From: Flavobacterium sp. ENC
Lineage (GTDB): Bacteria; Bacteroidota; Bacteroidia; Flavobacteriales; Flavobacteriaceae
Length of the DNA stretch: 64,000 nucleotides
Assembly (NCBI RefSeq): GCF_020991415.1
Contig: NZ_JAJMOY010000006.1
Coordinates: 236,428 to 300,427 of the forward strand
Reading direction: 5' to 3'
Of the stretch, positions 1 to 8,549 are shown piece after piece. The notes under the pieces were generated by a model, which saw nothing but the letters and a program-made list of their open reading frames with translations, was not told the origin of the DNA and ran no database searches. Each line of letters starts with the position of its first letter. Position 1 is the first letter of the stretch. The translations under genes were made by a program, and so were the position numbers.

Positions 1-372
1 GGTATGGTTCGTGTTGTTGTGGAGGTATCTTTTGAATGTATTCGAAACCGGATCATAGCAATTCAGTCCGTTGTACGTTCCCACCCATATTTTTCCGGCA
101 TTGTCTTCTTCTATATCCAGAATATCATTGTTGCTGATCGTTGCTTTATCAGTAACATCATTTCTGAAAACGGTAAACTTACTGCCGTCATATTTATTGA
201 GTCCGTCCCGCGTTCCGAACCACATTTGCCCCAATTTATCCTGATGGATAGCAATAACGGAACTTTGCGAAAGCCCGTCGGTCGTGGAGATATTTTTGAG
301 GCGGTATTTATTCTGGGAAAACAAATTCCCAGTAATAAAAACAAAAAACAGAAAGACTATCTTGTATTTCAT
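1..372 (-). CDS. Two-component-type propeller sensor, N-terminal part (cut by window edge)
   Basis: Partial gene: the minus-strand frame opens at the ATG ending at 372 and runs open to base 1, giving 124 codons without a stop. It begins with a signal peptide (MKYKIVFLFFVFITG, then LFSQN). The repeats that follow carry the motifs TTDGLSQSSV, QMWFGTRDGLNKYDG and KIWVGTYNGLNCYDP, the signature of ligand-binding Reg_prop beta-propeller repeats. In Bacteroidota such propellers form the periplasmic sensor of hybrid two-component systems or of one-piece regulators that control polysaccharide utilisation loci. Its place beside uronate genes suggests it senses an oligosaccharide of that pathway (inference). 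The kinase and DNA-binding parts, if present, lie outside the window, so hybrid kinase and kinase-less regulator cannot be told apart. Confidence 0.85.
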   Translation of the reverse strand, partial: MKYKIVFLFFVFITGNLFSQNKYRLKNISTTDGLSQSSVIAIHQDKLGQMWFGTRDGLNKYDGSKFTVFRNDVTDKATISNNDILDIEEDNAGKIWVGTYNGLNCYDPVSNTFKRYLHNNTNHT

Positions 373-383
373 AGCTTTTTTTT

Positions 384-540
384 TAGGTGCAAAGGTTCAT
401 AGCTGCAAAGGTTCTTAGGTTCTAAGGTTTAGAGGAACAAATTGTTGAAGTTTTATGTAATCGATTTTTTGTAATAATTGCTGCATCTCTGAAACTTTAT
501 TACTTTGTCCCTTTGCAACTTTGCACCTATGTACCTTTGT
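384..540. repeat. Inverted GCAAAGG-type intergenic repeat
   Basis: The segment starting TAGGTGCAAAGG (about 384-411) and the segment CCTTTGCAACTTTGCACCT (about 510-528) are inverted relative to each other. They fill the gap between the sensor gene and the beta-helix gene. The GCAAAG/CTTTGC core recurs in most long intergenic regions of this window. Confidence 0.6.
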
Positions 541-548
541 CCCTGACT

Positions 549-2186
549 TTATTTTAATCGCTTTTTTAATTGATAGTCATATAAGGAAGGAACCTTCTCC
601 ATTGATTGGTTTAAAAACTCGATATACGGATCCGGTTCGTATTTTACTTCGAATTTAGCGTTTCCATTTACACCGATGATTCTCGCAAACGGACCATCTT
701 TCATGCCGTAAAGCAAAACCGGTTTTTGAATTTCCTCCGGATTTATCACCTGTACGTTGAGGTTCCAAAAGGTGCTGTAGGGACCGTGTGAAGGCTTCCA
801 GTAATCGGCTCCGCCACCGCCAAACAGGGCATAAGCCGTATTGGTATCCGGAGTGATATGAACCGTAATATGATCGAATAAATTCTGATGATTTGCACCG
901 GAATGCTGATCCAAAACGGGATCGGCAAAAACTTCACAATTCTGGTAGACATTTTTAGTCGCAAAAGTATTGAAGCTCAGCGGGTGAACGGCTTTGTTAT
1001 AGATTTTTAAATTCTTAACCAAAACATTATGAACGCCGCCTAACGTTACGGTATAATGTGCCATGTGGTTTCCGTCGGTCATAATATCCTGAATCGTTAC
1101 ATTGGCAATTTCTTCGGCCAGAATTCCACTGTCGGCATTGGTAATGGTAACATCTCTGACCCAGCTGTTAAAAACGCGGGTTAGGAAAATAGCGTTATTT
1201 CCGGGTTCGACATGATGCGCCACTCTCGGAATGTCCGGAAAGGTAAAACGCAGTTGTTCGATGCCTACTTCGCTTAAATGTTTCCATTCCACTAATTGCG
1301 CCTGATAACCTGGTTTGATGGAGATTGTCAAAGGTGTTTTTAAGGTGATTTTGGAACCCGAAATTTTGGTAATTTCAACCTGCTGTCTTACGATAGGTAA
1401 TTTTGGAAATTTCCAGTGATGCGAACCCGGTTTTACAGGAGCGCCTTGGTATAAATCTTTGATAATTTCACCATTTTCACCGTCTTTATTGAATAATTGC
1501 AATTCAACAACATCACCCACTTTCAATCCGTTTACGTCTGAAACCGTTATAATATGTTCGCCCATAGTGCCGCTGCTGACTTTCGCTAGACTTGCAGGAG
1601 CAGGCTCGTATTTATCGAGATATGATTTAACGCGTTCACCCGGAATCTGGGTCCAGATAAAGCCGCCCGACCAGGCATATTGTGAAAAAGGCAAATCGAT
1701 ATTGTTTTCGTTTTCCCGCTGTCTTTTATCGAAAGTGGTGAGGTACTCGCGCAATTCCGCCAGTGATTCGGGATCTTTTAAATACATCATGGGCCTTGGG
1801 CAGTAAATTTCTGTTCCGTTGACACCTGAACCTGCGCCGCGAAGCACGAAATTGCTTCTTTCAAGATATAAAACAGCACTTAAAATAATCCTTCCGGCAG
1901 GCAATTGCAGGATTACATTTCCTTCAACAGCATTGGCTGCCTGTATGGCTTTTAATAAGGCTTTCGAGTCATCTAAATCATCATTTGCTTTTACGCCAAA
2001 ATCTGCAGCGTTGACTATTTTTCCTTGAAATTCAGGAAGATTGGTTTCTCCAAAATGATAGCCTGCGTAGCTGAAATCGGGTAAGTAATTCGTTTTGAGA
2101 TCTGCAAGTATTTTAGGGATTTGCTGAGCTGTTGCAATGCTATAAATAAAAAGACTGCAACCAATGAAGAGGATTTGGCGGGTCAT
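549..2186 (-). CDS. Secreted right-handed beta-helix protein, pectate-lyase superfamily
   Basis: About 545 residues from the chosen ATG at 2186, which begins a clear signal peptide (MTRQILFIGCSLFIYSIATAQ). The longer frame, starting at 2312, would place 42 non-secretory residues in front and run through repeat DNA. After the signal come FGVKANDDLDDSKALLKAIQ and a glycine-rich stretch ending LRGAGSG, the usual entry to a pectate-lyase/glycosyl-hydrolase-28 type parallel beta-helix. The coils continue through segments such as NVTIQDIMTDGN and HNVLVKNLKIYNK. Location beside uronate catabolism genes suggests a polysaccharide lyase or a non-catalytic uronan-binding helix. It resembles DUF4955-type proteins, but I cannot assign a family or substrate. 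It is 565 bases downstream of uxuA, so it probably has its own promoter. Confidence 0.75.
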   Translation of the reverse strand: MTRQILFIGCSLFIYSIATAQQIPKILADLKTNYLPDFSYAGYHFGETNLPEFQGKIVNAADFGVKANDDLDDSKALLKAIQAANAVEGNVILQLPAGRIILSAVLYLERSNFVLRGAGSGVNGTEIYCPRPMMYLKDPESLAELREYLTTFDKRQRENENNIDLPFSQYAWSGGFIWTQIPGERVKSYLDKYEPAPASLAKVSSGTMGEHIITVSDVNGLKVGDVVELQLFNKDGENGEIIKDLYQGAPVKPGSHHWKFPKLPIVRQQVEITKISGSKITLKTPLTISIKPGYQAQLVEWKHLSEVGIEQLRFTFPDIPRVAHHVEPGNNAIFLTRVFNSWVRDVTITNADSGILAEEIANVTIQDIMTDGNHMAHYTVTLGGVHNVLVKNLKIYNKAVHPLSFNTFATKNVYQNCEVFADPVLDQHSGANHQNLFDHITVHITPDTNTAYALFGGGGADYWKPSHGPYSTFWNLNVQVINPEEIQKPVLLYGMKDGPFARIIGVNGNAKFEVKYEPDPYIEFLNQSMEKVPSLYDYQLKKRLK

Positions 2187-2280
2187 GTTTTGTGGTTTTT
2201 TTGTGGTGGTTAGTAAAGCTGGTATTCTTTGGGGAGTTATATTTGGGTCACAGGCGTAAAGTTTTTTTATTTTGTTTTTT

Positions 2281-2710
2281 ATTGTGTAATTGCATTTCAG
2301 GCAAAGCCGCAAAGTTTTTTTTATTGGTTTAATTGTATTTCACGCAAAGGCGGAAAGTTTTTATGTTGTTTTGTACGTTTTTGGTTTAATTTATATTTTC
2401 ACGCAAAGTCGCAAAAGCGCAAATTTTTTTATGTTGTTTTATAAGTTTTTGGTTTAATTTATATTTTCACGCAAAGTCGCAAAAGCGCAAAGTTTTTTAT
2501 GTTGTTTTGTAAGTTTTTGGTTTAATTTATATTTTCACGCAAAGTCGCAAAGACGCAAAGTTTTTTATGGTGTTTTATACGTTTTTGGTTAAAAAAAATC
2601 CGTTTAATCCGTGAAATCTGTGGCAATACATTCATAAAGGACAAGCATTTTGTCATTTCAACGTCATACTATAAACTTTGCGTCTTTGCGCCTTTGCGTG
2701 AAATCTTCAC
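2281..2710. repeat. Imperfect tandem repeat, about 68-bp unit, GCAAAG family
   Basis: The 564-base gap between uxuA and the beta-helix gene holds no gene. It carries at least three good and one or two degraded copies of a unit of about 68 bases built around CACGCAAAGTCGCAAA. The last copy is followed, near 2675-2705, by an inverted version (TTTGCGTCTTTGCGCC). Transcripts of either strand could fold into long hairpins. No clean promoter stands out in the repeat. Confidence 0.7.
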
Positions 2711-2750
2711 TCCTAAAAACAATCCTTTTAATCTGTGGCTAAAAAAAAAC

Positions 2751-3935
2751 TTAAATACTTCTTTTAATTCCCATTTCAAGGCCTCTCAATTCAGCAAGAC
2801 CTCTTAAACGGCCAATTCCTGAATATCCGGGATTGGTTTTTTTATGCAGATCGTCCAGCATCTGGTGTCCGTGATCGGGACGCATCGGTAAATTGCTGCC
2901 GTTTCTTTTTTCAACTTCCAAAATAGCTTTGACCACTTCGTACATATCGACATTACCTTCGAGATGATTGGCTTCGTAGAAACTTCCTTCTTCGTCTCTT
3001 TCAGTACTTCTTAAGTGAATAAAATTCATTTTATCACCATGACGTCTTACAATTCCCGGCAAATCATTATCTGCGCGTACGCCATAAGAACCGGTACACA
3101 TCGTAAATCCGTTTGATTTGGAATCTATGGCGGCCATCAGTTCAATCAGATCTTCTTCGGTACTCACGACTCTTGGTAATCCTAAAATCGGGTAGGGCGG
3201 ATCGTCCGGATGGATGGCCATCAGTACACCTGCTTTTTCTGCAACAGGAATAATTTCTCTTAAAAAAAAGAAGAGATTATCCTTCAGTTTTTGCCTGTCG
3301 ATATGGTTGTAACCGCTTAAGGTTACCAGAAAATCTTCTACTGAATATGCTTCTTCCGCACCCGGAAGTCCGGCCAGAATGTTCTGCTGTAACTTTACCT
3401 TATCAGCATCAGTCATGGCTTCGAAGTATTTCGTCGCTTTTTCAATCTGTGTCTGCGAATATATTTCTTCAGCTCCCGGTCTTTTCAAAATAAACAGTTC
3501 GAAAGCAGCAAAAGCGTTAATGTCAAAACGCAATGCTTTAGATCCGTCAGGCATTTCATAAGACAAATCGGTTCTGGACCAGTCTAAAACCGGCATGAAA
3601 TTATAACAAATGCATTTTATGCCGCACAAGGCAAGATTTCGGATACTTTCTTTGTAGTTTTCAATGTACTGCAGGTACTTTCCGGTTTGTTTTTTAATGT
3701 CTTCATGCACCGGAATACTTTCGACAACCGACCATACCAAACCAGAAGGACCTTCTTTCGGATCTCCATTTTTATGTTCAATCTCAACTTTTCGCTTTAG
3801 TATTTCCTCTATCTGCCATACTTCCCCATTTGGGATATGGTGCAGTGCCGTCACAATTCCGGTTGCTCCGGTTTGTAAAATATCTTGTAAAGAAACCGGA
3901 TCGTTTGGTCCGAACCATCTTAACGTTTGTTCCAT
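2751..3935 (-). CDS. uxuA: Mannonate dehydratase
   Basis: Converts D-mannonate to 2-keto-3-deoxygluconate in the cytoplasm, a step of glucuronate breakdown. The 394-residue length fits the UxuA family. Diagnostic segments are present in order: the N-terminal MEQTLRWFGPNDPVSL, ALHHIPNGEVW, CYNFMPVLDWSRTDL, MAIHPDDPPYPILGLPRVVS, NFIHLRSTERD and RPDHGHQMLDD. The His, Cys and Asp residues in these motifs are the metal and substrate ligands known in the family. The gene is the fourth in a minus-strand run (yhcH-like, aldolase, SDR, uxuA) with gaps of only 3 to 25 bases, so it is probably co-transcribed and under control of the divergent LacI-type regulator. Confidence 0.95.
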   Translation of the reverse strand: MEQTLRWFGPNDPVSLQDILQTGATGIVTALHHIPNGEVWQIEEILKRKVEIEHKNGDPKEGPSGLVWSVVESIPVHEDIKKQTGKYLQYIENYKESIRNLALCGIKCICYNFMPVLDWSRTDLSYEMPDGSKALRFDINAFAAFELFILKRPGAEEIYSQTQIEKATKYFEAMTDADKVKLQQNILAGLPGAEEAYSVEDFLVTLSGYNHIDRQKLKDNLFFFLREIIPVAEKAGVLMAIHPDDPPYPILGLPRVVSTEEDLIELMAAIDSKSNGFTMCTGSYGVRADNDLPGIVRRHGDKMNFIHLRSTERDEEGSFYEANHLEGNVDMYEVVKAILEVEKRNGSNLPMRPDHGHQMLDDLHKKTNPGYSGIGRLRGLAELRGLEMGIKRSI

Positions 3936-3960
3936 TCCATTTTATTATTTGGTAGTTATT

Positions 3961-4773
3961 TTAAATACTTGTTGCAGCAAAGCCTCCATCCACTTTCAGG
4001 ATGGTTCCTGTTACAAATTTTGACATATCACTGCATAAAAACAATAATGCGCCGTCTATATCCTGAGGGGTTCCAAAGCGTCCCATTGGAGTATGTTCGA
4101 TGATTTTTTCGCCCCTTGGTGTCAGTTTTCCCTCCGGGGTAAGCAATAAGGCACGGTTTTGTTCTCCGATAAAAAAGCCCGGTGAAATGGCATTGACGCG
4201 AATCCCTTCCCCATATTTGGTAGCCAGTTCGACCGACATCCATTGCGTGAAATTATCGATTGCTGCTTTTGAAGCTGAGTAACCCACGACTCTGGTCAAA
4301 GGTCTTTGTGCCGATGCTGATGAAATATTGATAATGATTCCTTCTTTCTGTTTCGCAAAAAGTGCTGAAAATACCTGAGACGGAAGCATGGTTCCTATTA
4401 TGTTTAAATCAACCACCTTTTGTAAGTCTTCGGTTTTTAAATCATAAATCGCCTGATCCGGACTAATCGTCGCTCCGGGCATATTTCCACCGGCAGCATT
4501 AATCAGAATATCCAGACGGCCGTATTTTTCTACTATTAAATCTTTGGCTTTTTCTAAGTCTTCTTTGTTGAGTACATTCGCCTGAATGGCAAATGCTTTT
4601 CCTCCGTTTTTTTCAATTTCCGCTACGGTAGCATTGGCTTTTTCGAGAGATTGGGACACGATTCCGGTGATAACGCCCTGTTTGGCCAGCACGTTTGCCA
4701 TATTGCTTCCCAGTACGCCGGCGCCGCCTGTAATAAGGGCAATTTTTCCTTTAAGGTTAAAGATTGAATCCAT
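3961..4773 (-). CDS. SDR-family oxidoreductase, probable D-mannonate oxidoreductase (fructuronate reductase)
   Basis: A 270-residue classical short-chain dehydrogenase. It has the nucleotide-binding glycine motif TGGAGVLGSNMA near the N-terminus, NAAGGNM in the middle, the catalytic Ser in IINISSASA and the YSASK pair, and an SPGFF segment after it. Its place between KDPG aldolase and UxuA, in a tight operon, predicts reduction of D-fructuronate to D-mannonate. In Bacteroidota an SDR often replaces the long-chain UxuB, and no UxuB-like gene is seen here. The substrate is inferred from the neighbours; a gluconate 5-dehydrogenase-like role is the main alternative. Confidence 0.85.
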   Translation of the reverse strand: MDSIFNLKGKIALITGGAGVLGSNMANVLAKQGVITGIVSQSLEKANATVAEIEKNGGKAFAIQANVLNKEDLEKAKDLIVEKYGRLDILINAAGGNMPGATISPDQAIYDLKTEDLQKVVDLNIIGTMLPSQVFSALFAKQKEGIIINISSASAQRPLTRVVGYSASKAAIDNFTQWMSVELATKYGEGIRVNAISPGFFIGEQNRALLLTPEGKLTPRGEKIIEHTPMGRFGTPQDIDGALLFLCSDMSKFVTGTILKVDGGFAATSI

Positions 4774-4790
4774 ATTTGAGTTACTATAAT

Positions 4791-5456
4791 TTATTTTTTT
4801 CTGATGGTTTCAATCAAAGACAAAACCCTTACTGTTTCTTTTTCGATGGTATCATATGCTTCGTGTTCCATCACTTTTTTACTGATCAGTCTGCTTCCCA
4901 TTCCCACTGCTGAAACTCCTGCTGTAAACCAGCTTTGAATGCTTTGCAGGGTGGTGTCCACACCTCCGGTAGGCATAAAAATCAGGTTTGGGAAAATATC
5001 TTTTATGCCGCTCAGGAAATCCGGCCCTAAGATGTTTCCGGGGAAAAGTTTAATGAATTTAATTCCGGCATTTTCGGCGGTTATAATTTCAGTTGGCGTC
5101 ATACAGCCCGGCGCATACAACATTTCTTTGCTTCTGAGGAAATCAGATACTTCGCCAACAAAGCCGGGACTTATAAAAAAATCAGCTCCGATATTGTAAA
5201 ATTCTTCTGCCTGTTCGATATTTTTTATGGTACCGATTCCTAAAAGCATTCCCGGCATTTCAGCATTTCGTATTTCGACCATTTTCCGGAAATTGGAGGC
5301 TGCTTCCGGACCTCTGTTGGTGTATTCAACCGCTTTGATTCCGGATTTGTAAAGTACACGCAATACTTCGATACTTTTGCTCTCATTGGTATTGAAATAC
5401 AAAGGAAGAATTCCTTGTTTTACAATCACATCTATGGTATTCTGAATAGTATTCAT
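4791..5456 (-). CDS. eda: Bifunctional-type KDPG/KHG aldolase
   Basis: Cleaves 2-keto-3-deoxy-6-phosphogluconate to pyruvate and glyceraldehyde 3-phosphate, the last step of the uronate branch. It is a 221-residue class I aldolase with a TIM-barrel fold. Visible active-site residues are Glu44 and Arg48 in KAVEYTNRGPE and the Schiff-base Lys136 in GIKFIKLFPGN. LGIGTIKN and the SPGF and MPTGGV segments also match the family. The gene ends 17 bases before the SDR start and begins 3 bases after the yhcH-like gene stops. No KDG kinase is present in the window, so that step must be encoded elsewhere. Confidence 0.92.
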   Translation of the reverse strand: MNTIQNTIDVIVKQGILPLYFNTNESKSIEVLRVLYKSGIKAVEYTNRGPEAASNFRKMVEIRNAEMPGMLLGIGTIKNIEQAEEFYNIGADFFISPGFVGEVSDFLRSKEMLYAPGCMTPTEIITAENAGIKFIKLFPGNILGPDFLSGIKDIFPNLIFMPTGGVDTTLQSIQSWFTAGVSAVGMGSRLISKKVMEHEAYDTIEKETVRVLSLIETIRKK

Positions 5457-5459
5457 AGC

Positions 5460-5909
5460 TTATATTTTTACTTTAAAAACGATTTTTTTTAATATTCCTT
5501 CGCCAATCATGGCGGCGTGTACATCTTCAGGAAACAAAATGGCGAACTGTTTTTCCTGCAATTGGAAATACATATCGGGGGCATCATGAAAAAAACGAAC
5601 GTCTTTTTCGTCACTGTAGTCACCGTTTGGATGGGTACATTTTTCTCTCGGTTTCCAGGCGTAAGTTTCCGGTCCTTTAACGGAAATCTGAATGTCAATA
5701 TTTTTATCGTGGCATTCAAAACCTTTTATGCTTTCTTCTCTGGTGGTTCCTTCACCGGCAATTACGATTATTTTTAAACCTTCCGAAATTTCAAAACTTC
5801 CTTCTTCCAGTTTTGACAGATCATTTTGGTTTACGTAATCAAATGCTTTTTTAAAATTCGGATGCAGACTGTAATATTTTGTAGCGTTGTGTAATGAATC
5901 TATTATCAT
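5460..5909 (-). CDS. YhcH/YjgK/YiaL family protein
   Basis: A 149-residue cytoplasmic protein of the YhcH/YjgK/YiaL (DUF386) cupin-like family. These proteins accompany sialic acid, uronate and other sugar-acid operons and are suspected to act as anomerases or isomerases. Visible family features include the acidic and histidine-containing DKNIDIQISVKGPE and HDAPDMYFQLQEKQFAILFP, followed by EDVHAAMIGEG, which supplies likely metal-binding His and Glu residues. It is the first gene of the hexuronate operon. The -7 element and LacI-type operator described separately lie just upstream. The family assignment is firm; the reaction is not known. Confidence 0.88.
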   Translation of the reverse strand: MIIDSLHNATKYYSLHPNFKKAFDYVNQNDLSKLEEGSFEISEGLKIIVIAGEGTTREESIKGFECHDKNIDIQISVKGPETYAWKPREKCTHPNGDYSDEKDVRFFHDAPDMYFQLQEKQFAILFPEDVHAAMIGEGILKKIVFKVKI

Positions 5910-5987
5910 TTGGTCCGTTTTATATAGGTTTGGTTGTCTTGTGTTAAAGTCGTTCTGCTGTTTTAAAAGTACAGGGTGTGTTTCTTT

Positions 5988-6001
5988 CGTGTACGCACAC
6001 G
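5988..6001. promoter_or_regulatory. LacI-family operator (predicted)
   Basis: CGTGTACGCACACG is a palindrome at 12 of 14 positions with a central CG, the form typical of LacI/GalR-family operators. It sits between the divergent yhcH-operon and lacI-type genes, directly downstream of the minus-strand -7 element at 6010-6017, where bound repressor would block transcription of the uronate operon. Confidence 0.6.
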
Positions 6002-6009
6002 GTTTTTTA

Positions 6010-6017
6010 CAAATGTA
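6010..6017 (-). promoter_or_regulatory. -7 promoter element for the hexuronate operon
   Basis: Read on the minus strand this is TACATTTG, a full match to the Bacteroidota -7 consensus TANNTTTG. A TTTG that could serve as the -33 element lies at 6033-6036, but the spacing (15 bases) is shorter than usual. The leader to the yhcH-like start would be about 95 bases and contains the predicted operator. Confidence 0.5.
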
Positions 6018-6041
6018 TGTAAAAAGTTAACTCAAACCATT

Positions 6042-6049
6042 TATCTTTG
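6042..6049 (+). promoter_or_regulatory. -7 promoter element for the lacI-type gene
   Basis: TATCTTTG matches the TANNTTTG consensus. It overlaps the TTG that is the only conventional start codon of the long regulator frame. If this promoter is used, that TTG would lie upstream of the transcript, and translation would need an AUU or AUA start. No clear TTTG is seen 20 bases upstream. Confidence 0.4.
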
Positions 6050-7138
6050 ATAAAAAAAATTAAATTTACACACTTACGGAATCTTTTTAACTTAAAGACA
6101 AACAATATCATAACGATTAAAAAAATAGCAGAATTAGCCAGTGTTTCTCCCGGAACAGTGGACAGGATTATCCATAATCGCGGACAGGTGACGCAGGAAA
6201 ATGTGGATAAAGTAAATGCTATCATTGAAAAATACGGCTACAAAAGAAATATTCTGGCGAGTAATCTGGCCTTAAATAAAAAATTTCATTTTGCAGTCTT
6301 TTTGCCCAAGTATGAAAATCTCGAATACTGGAAAAGCCAGATTGCCGGAATCGAAAAAGCAGCAATTGAATTCCGCAAGTTCGGAGTGGTACTGGATTAT
6401 TTTTTCTACGATTTTGATACGGCTTCTTTTAAGGAATCGGTCCAAAAAGTCCTGGATTTTGAATGTGACGGACTGTTGTTTGCGCCTATATTTTACGATG
6501 AATCCATTCGTTTTTTAAATGAATATAAAAAAAAGAACATTCCGGTCGTGATGATTGATTCCCATATTAAAAGCAATCAGGAACATGCTTACGTGGGACA
6601 GGACGCTTTTCAGAGTGGTTATCTGGCCGGAAGACTGATTAGTTTTGCAGTGAAAAACGAAAGACAGGTACTGATTTTTAAGATTACCCGTGAAATAGAA
6701 AGCACTTCGGTTTATTTGCAGCGTATCGACGGATTTTATTCTTTCTTTAAGGACAACAGTGAACTCACTAATTTCAAGTTCTCGGAAGTGACGATTAAAG
6801 ATTCGGGGATTGATCAGTTGAATATGGATTTGTTTTCAGGTGTTAACAGCATTTTTGTGCCTAATTCCAGGGCTTATATTGTGGCCCGGTTTTTAGAAAA
6901 AAACAATATCAAAGGAATCCGTATTATTGGTTACGATCTGCTGACAGAAAATATAGAATATTTAAATAAAGGAATAATTGATTTTCTGATCAACCAAAGA
7001 CCCGAAGAACAGGGCTATACGGGAATCAATCATTTGTATAAAAAATTAGTTTTACAGGAAACGATAGAAAGTACCCATTATATTCCGCTGGAAATCATTT
7101 TGAAGGAAAACTATTTTCCGGTTAAGAAAACAGTTTAA
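6047..7138 (+). CDS. LacI/GalR-family transcriptional regulator
   Basis: A DNA-binding regulator, probably controlling the divergent hexuronate operon in response to a sugar acid. The N-terminal helix-turn-helix reads TIKKIAELASVSPGTVDRII, followed by the hinge NRGQVTQENVDKV and a periplasmic-binding-protein-like effector domain (AVFLPKYENLEYW through IIGYDLL). The annotated start is a TTG at 6047, which puts 22 extra residues before the usual LacI start. No ATG or GTG lies near the HTH, and an ATT or ATA at about 6106-6116 would give the canonical N-terminus, so the start is uncertain. The gene is followed by a strong terminator shared with the converging DUF4861 gene. Confidence 0.88.
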   Translation: MIKKIKFTHLRNLFNLKTNNIITIKKIAELASVSPGTVDRIIHNRGQVTQENVDKVNAIIEKYGYKRNILASNLALNKKFHFAVFLPKYENLEYWKSQIAGIEKAAIEFRKFGVVLDYFFYDFDTASFKESVQKVLDFECDGLLFAPIFYDESIRFLNEYKKKNIPVVMIDSHIKSNQEHAYVGQDAFQSGYLAGRLISFAVKNERQVLIFKITREIESTSVYLQRIDGFYSFFKDNSELTNFKFSEVTIKDSGIDQLNMDLFSGVNSIFVPNSRAYIVARFLEKNNIKGIRIIGYDLLTENIEYLNKGIIDFLINQRPEEQGYTGINHLYKKLVLQETIESTHYIPLEIILKENYFPVKKTV

Positions 7139-7142
7139 ATGT

Positions 7143-7175
7143 AAACCCGACAGGTTTTTAAAACCTGTCGGGTTT
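7143..7175. terminator. Bidirectional terminator between lacI-type gene and DUF4861 gene
   Basis: AAACCCGACAGGTTTT is followed almost directly by its reverse complement AAACCTGTCGGGTTT, with A and T tracts on both sides. It serves the two converging genes. Confidence 0.85.
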
Positions 7176-7179
7176 AAAA

Positions 7180-8346
7180 TTATTTCTTCACCTTAACAAC
7201 CAGAGGATTATTTATTTTCTTGGCAAAGGAACTTAAATACGTTTCCCATTCTTTTTGAGTTTTAAAAGGGCTTCCTTTTTTCCATCCAAAACCTGCGTAG
7301 TAGACCACTTTGTGTTTTTTTACTTTTAAATTCCCGTACAGATTACTCAGATCTGCTTCATCAGTAATGTGATTGTCAAAAGCGGTCAGCGTACCTTTTG
7401 GAGCTACAAGACCGGTTCCGATTTCAGAGTCGTCAATAGGTTCCCAGTGGCTTAGCCAGCCTTCTTCTACGTTCGTTCCGATAGTACCCTTTTTATCGTG
7501 AAGCGTTATTCCGGCAGCAATGTTTTTGGTCCCTTTAATGGAGATTTCAAAACGCGAAAGATAACTTCCGTAATCCAGACTGATCAGTTTAGATTCGGTT
7601 ATTTTACGGCCATTGGCATCCCACTTGGCATAGGTTAGTATGAAACTGGTTCGTATCGGGCCTGTGGTAATGGTTTTCCAGCTGATGAAATTCTTGGAAA
7701 AATAATATTTTCTTTTCTCATTCACAGCAATTCCTCCAATTCCGCGGCTGTCTCCCACATGAAAGTTATCTAAACCTTCACCCGTATCTTTGTGGTACGT
7801 TCCGGTTCCTAAAGTGGCTTTTTCGTACCATTTATTGATAATTGGATAGTCGACCCTTTTAAGCCAGGCATCAATTCCGCTGGTCAGCGTTCCGCCCGGA
7901 ATTTTGTCTTCCACCATTTTTTGTGCTACGGGGCCATAAGTCCTGAAAGCCACTTTGTTGTTCTCCCAGGCATAATCGTCGGTACGTTCCGGAACAAATC
8001 TCGAATAACAATTGATGTTTTTGGAGTCCGCAGCATCCGAGGGCACAATTTCATACTCTTTTTCAGAAGAAGCACTAATTTTTGGCTGAAACAATAAAAC
8101 ATCAGCGTTGCCATCGCCATCATTATCGACAGACTGGCTTTCTAAAGATAAACCGGACTTTGTTTCTTTGACGGCATAATTTTCAAGTTTAGCGGAAGAA
8201 GGGAGTCCCAGTGATTTTTTGGTTAATTCGACCGTTTCAAATTCTCGGTCTGCAGGAAGCAAATTAGTAACGGTTACTATTTTGTTCTGAGCGTAAGCGG
8301 CAAAATTACAGGCCAGTATAGCGGTTAATAAAAGGTGTTTTTTCAA
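7180..8346 (-). CDS. DUF4861 family secreted protein
   Basis: A 388-residue protein with a signal peptide (MKKHLLLTAILACNFAAYAQ). It matches what I know of the DUF4861 family: NLLPADREFETVEL near the N-terminus, the aspartate-rich SVDNDGDGNADVLLF, RTDDYAWENNKVAFRTYGP, and GEGLDNFHVGDSRGIGG in the middle. Members are found in Bacteroidota loci for pectin, rhamnogalacturonan and other uronate polymers and act outside the cytoplasm; the reaction is not settled to my knowledge. The DNDGDGNAD stretch could bind calcium. The gene converges on the lacI-type gene and probably belongs to the same regulon, though no copy of the 5988 operator is seen before its start. Confidence 0.75.
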   Translation of the reverse strand: MKKHLLLTAILACNFAAYAQNKIVTVTNLLPADREFETVELTKKSLGLPSSAKLENYAVKETKSGLSLESQSVDNDGDGNADVLLFQPKISASSEKEYEIVPSDAADSKNINCYSRFVPERTDDYAWENNKVAFRTYGPVAQKMVEDKIPGGTLTSGIDAWLKRVDYPIINKWYEKATLGTGTYHKDTGEGLDNFHVGDSRGIGGIAVNEKRKYYFSKNFISWKTITTGPIRTSFILTYAKWDANGRKITESKLISLDYGSYLSRFEISIKGTKNIAAGITLHDKKGTIGTNVEEGWLSHWEPIDDSEIGTGLVAPKGTLTAFDNHITDEADLSNLYGNLKVKKHKVVYYAGFGWKKGSPFKTQKEWETYLSSFAKKINNPLVVKVKK

Positions 8347-8549
8347 AATAGTATTGTTTTTAATTTATTTAAAAGAAAATGTTTTATGAATTATAAATTT
8401 ACAAATCAATTACCGGAAAAGAATACAAAATTGGAGTAAAAATGTACAGAAGACCGAAATAAAAGTATTACATTAAAAAGTTTATAATTGTAATTTACGT
8501 AAGATAAAGTATTTATCTTTATGTAAGTAAAAATTCAATAATAATCTCG

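Noticed and set aside
4..402. Plus-strand open frame of 132 codons at the left edge
   Set aside because: It is the antisense shadow of the propeller sensor gene, whose minus-strand product has a signal peptide and recognisable repeat motifs.
2229..2444. Plus-strand open frame of 71 codons
   Set aside because: It lies within the tandem GCAAAG repeat, has a biased composition and no recognisable motif.
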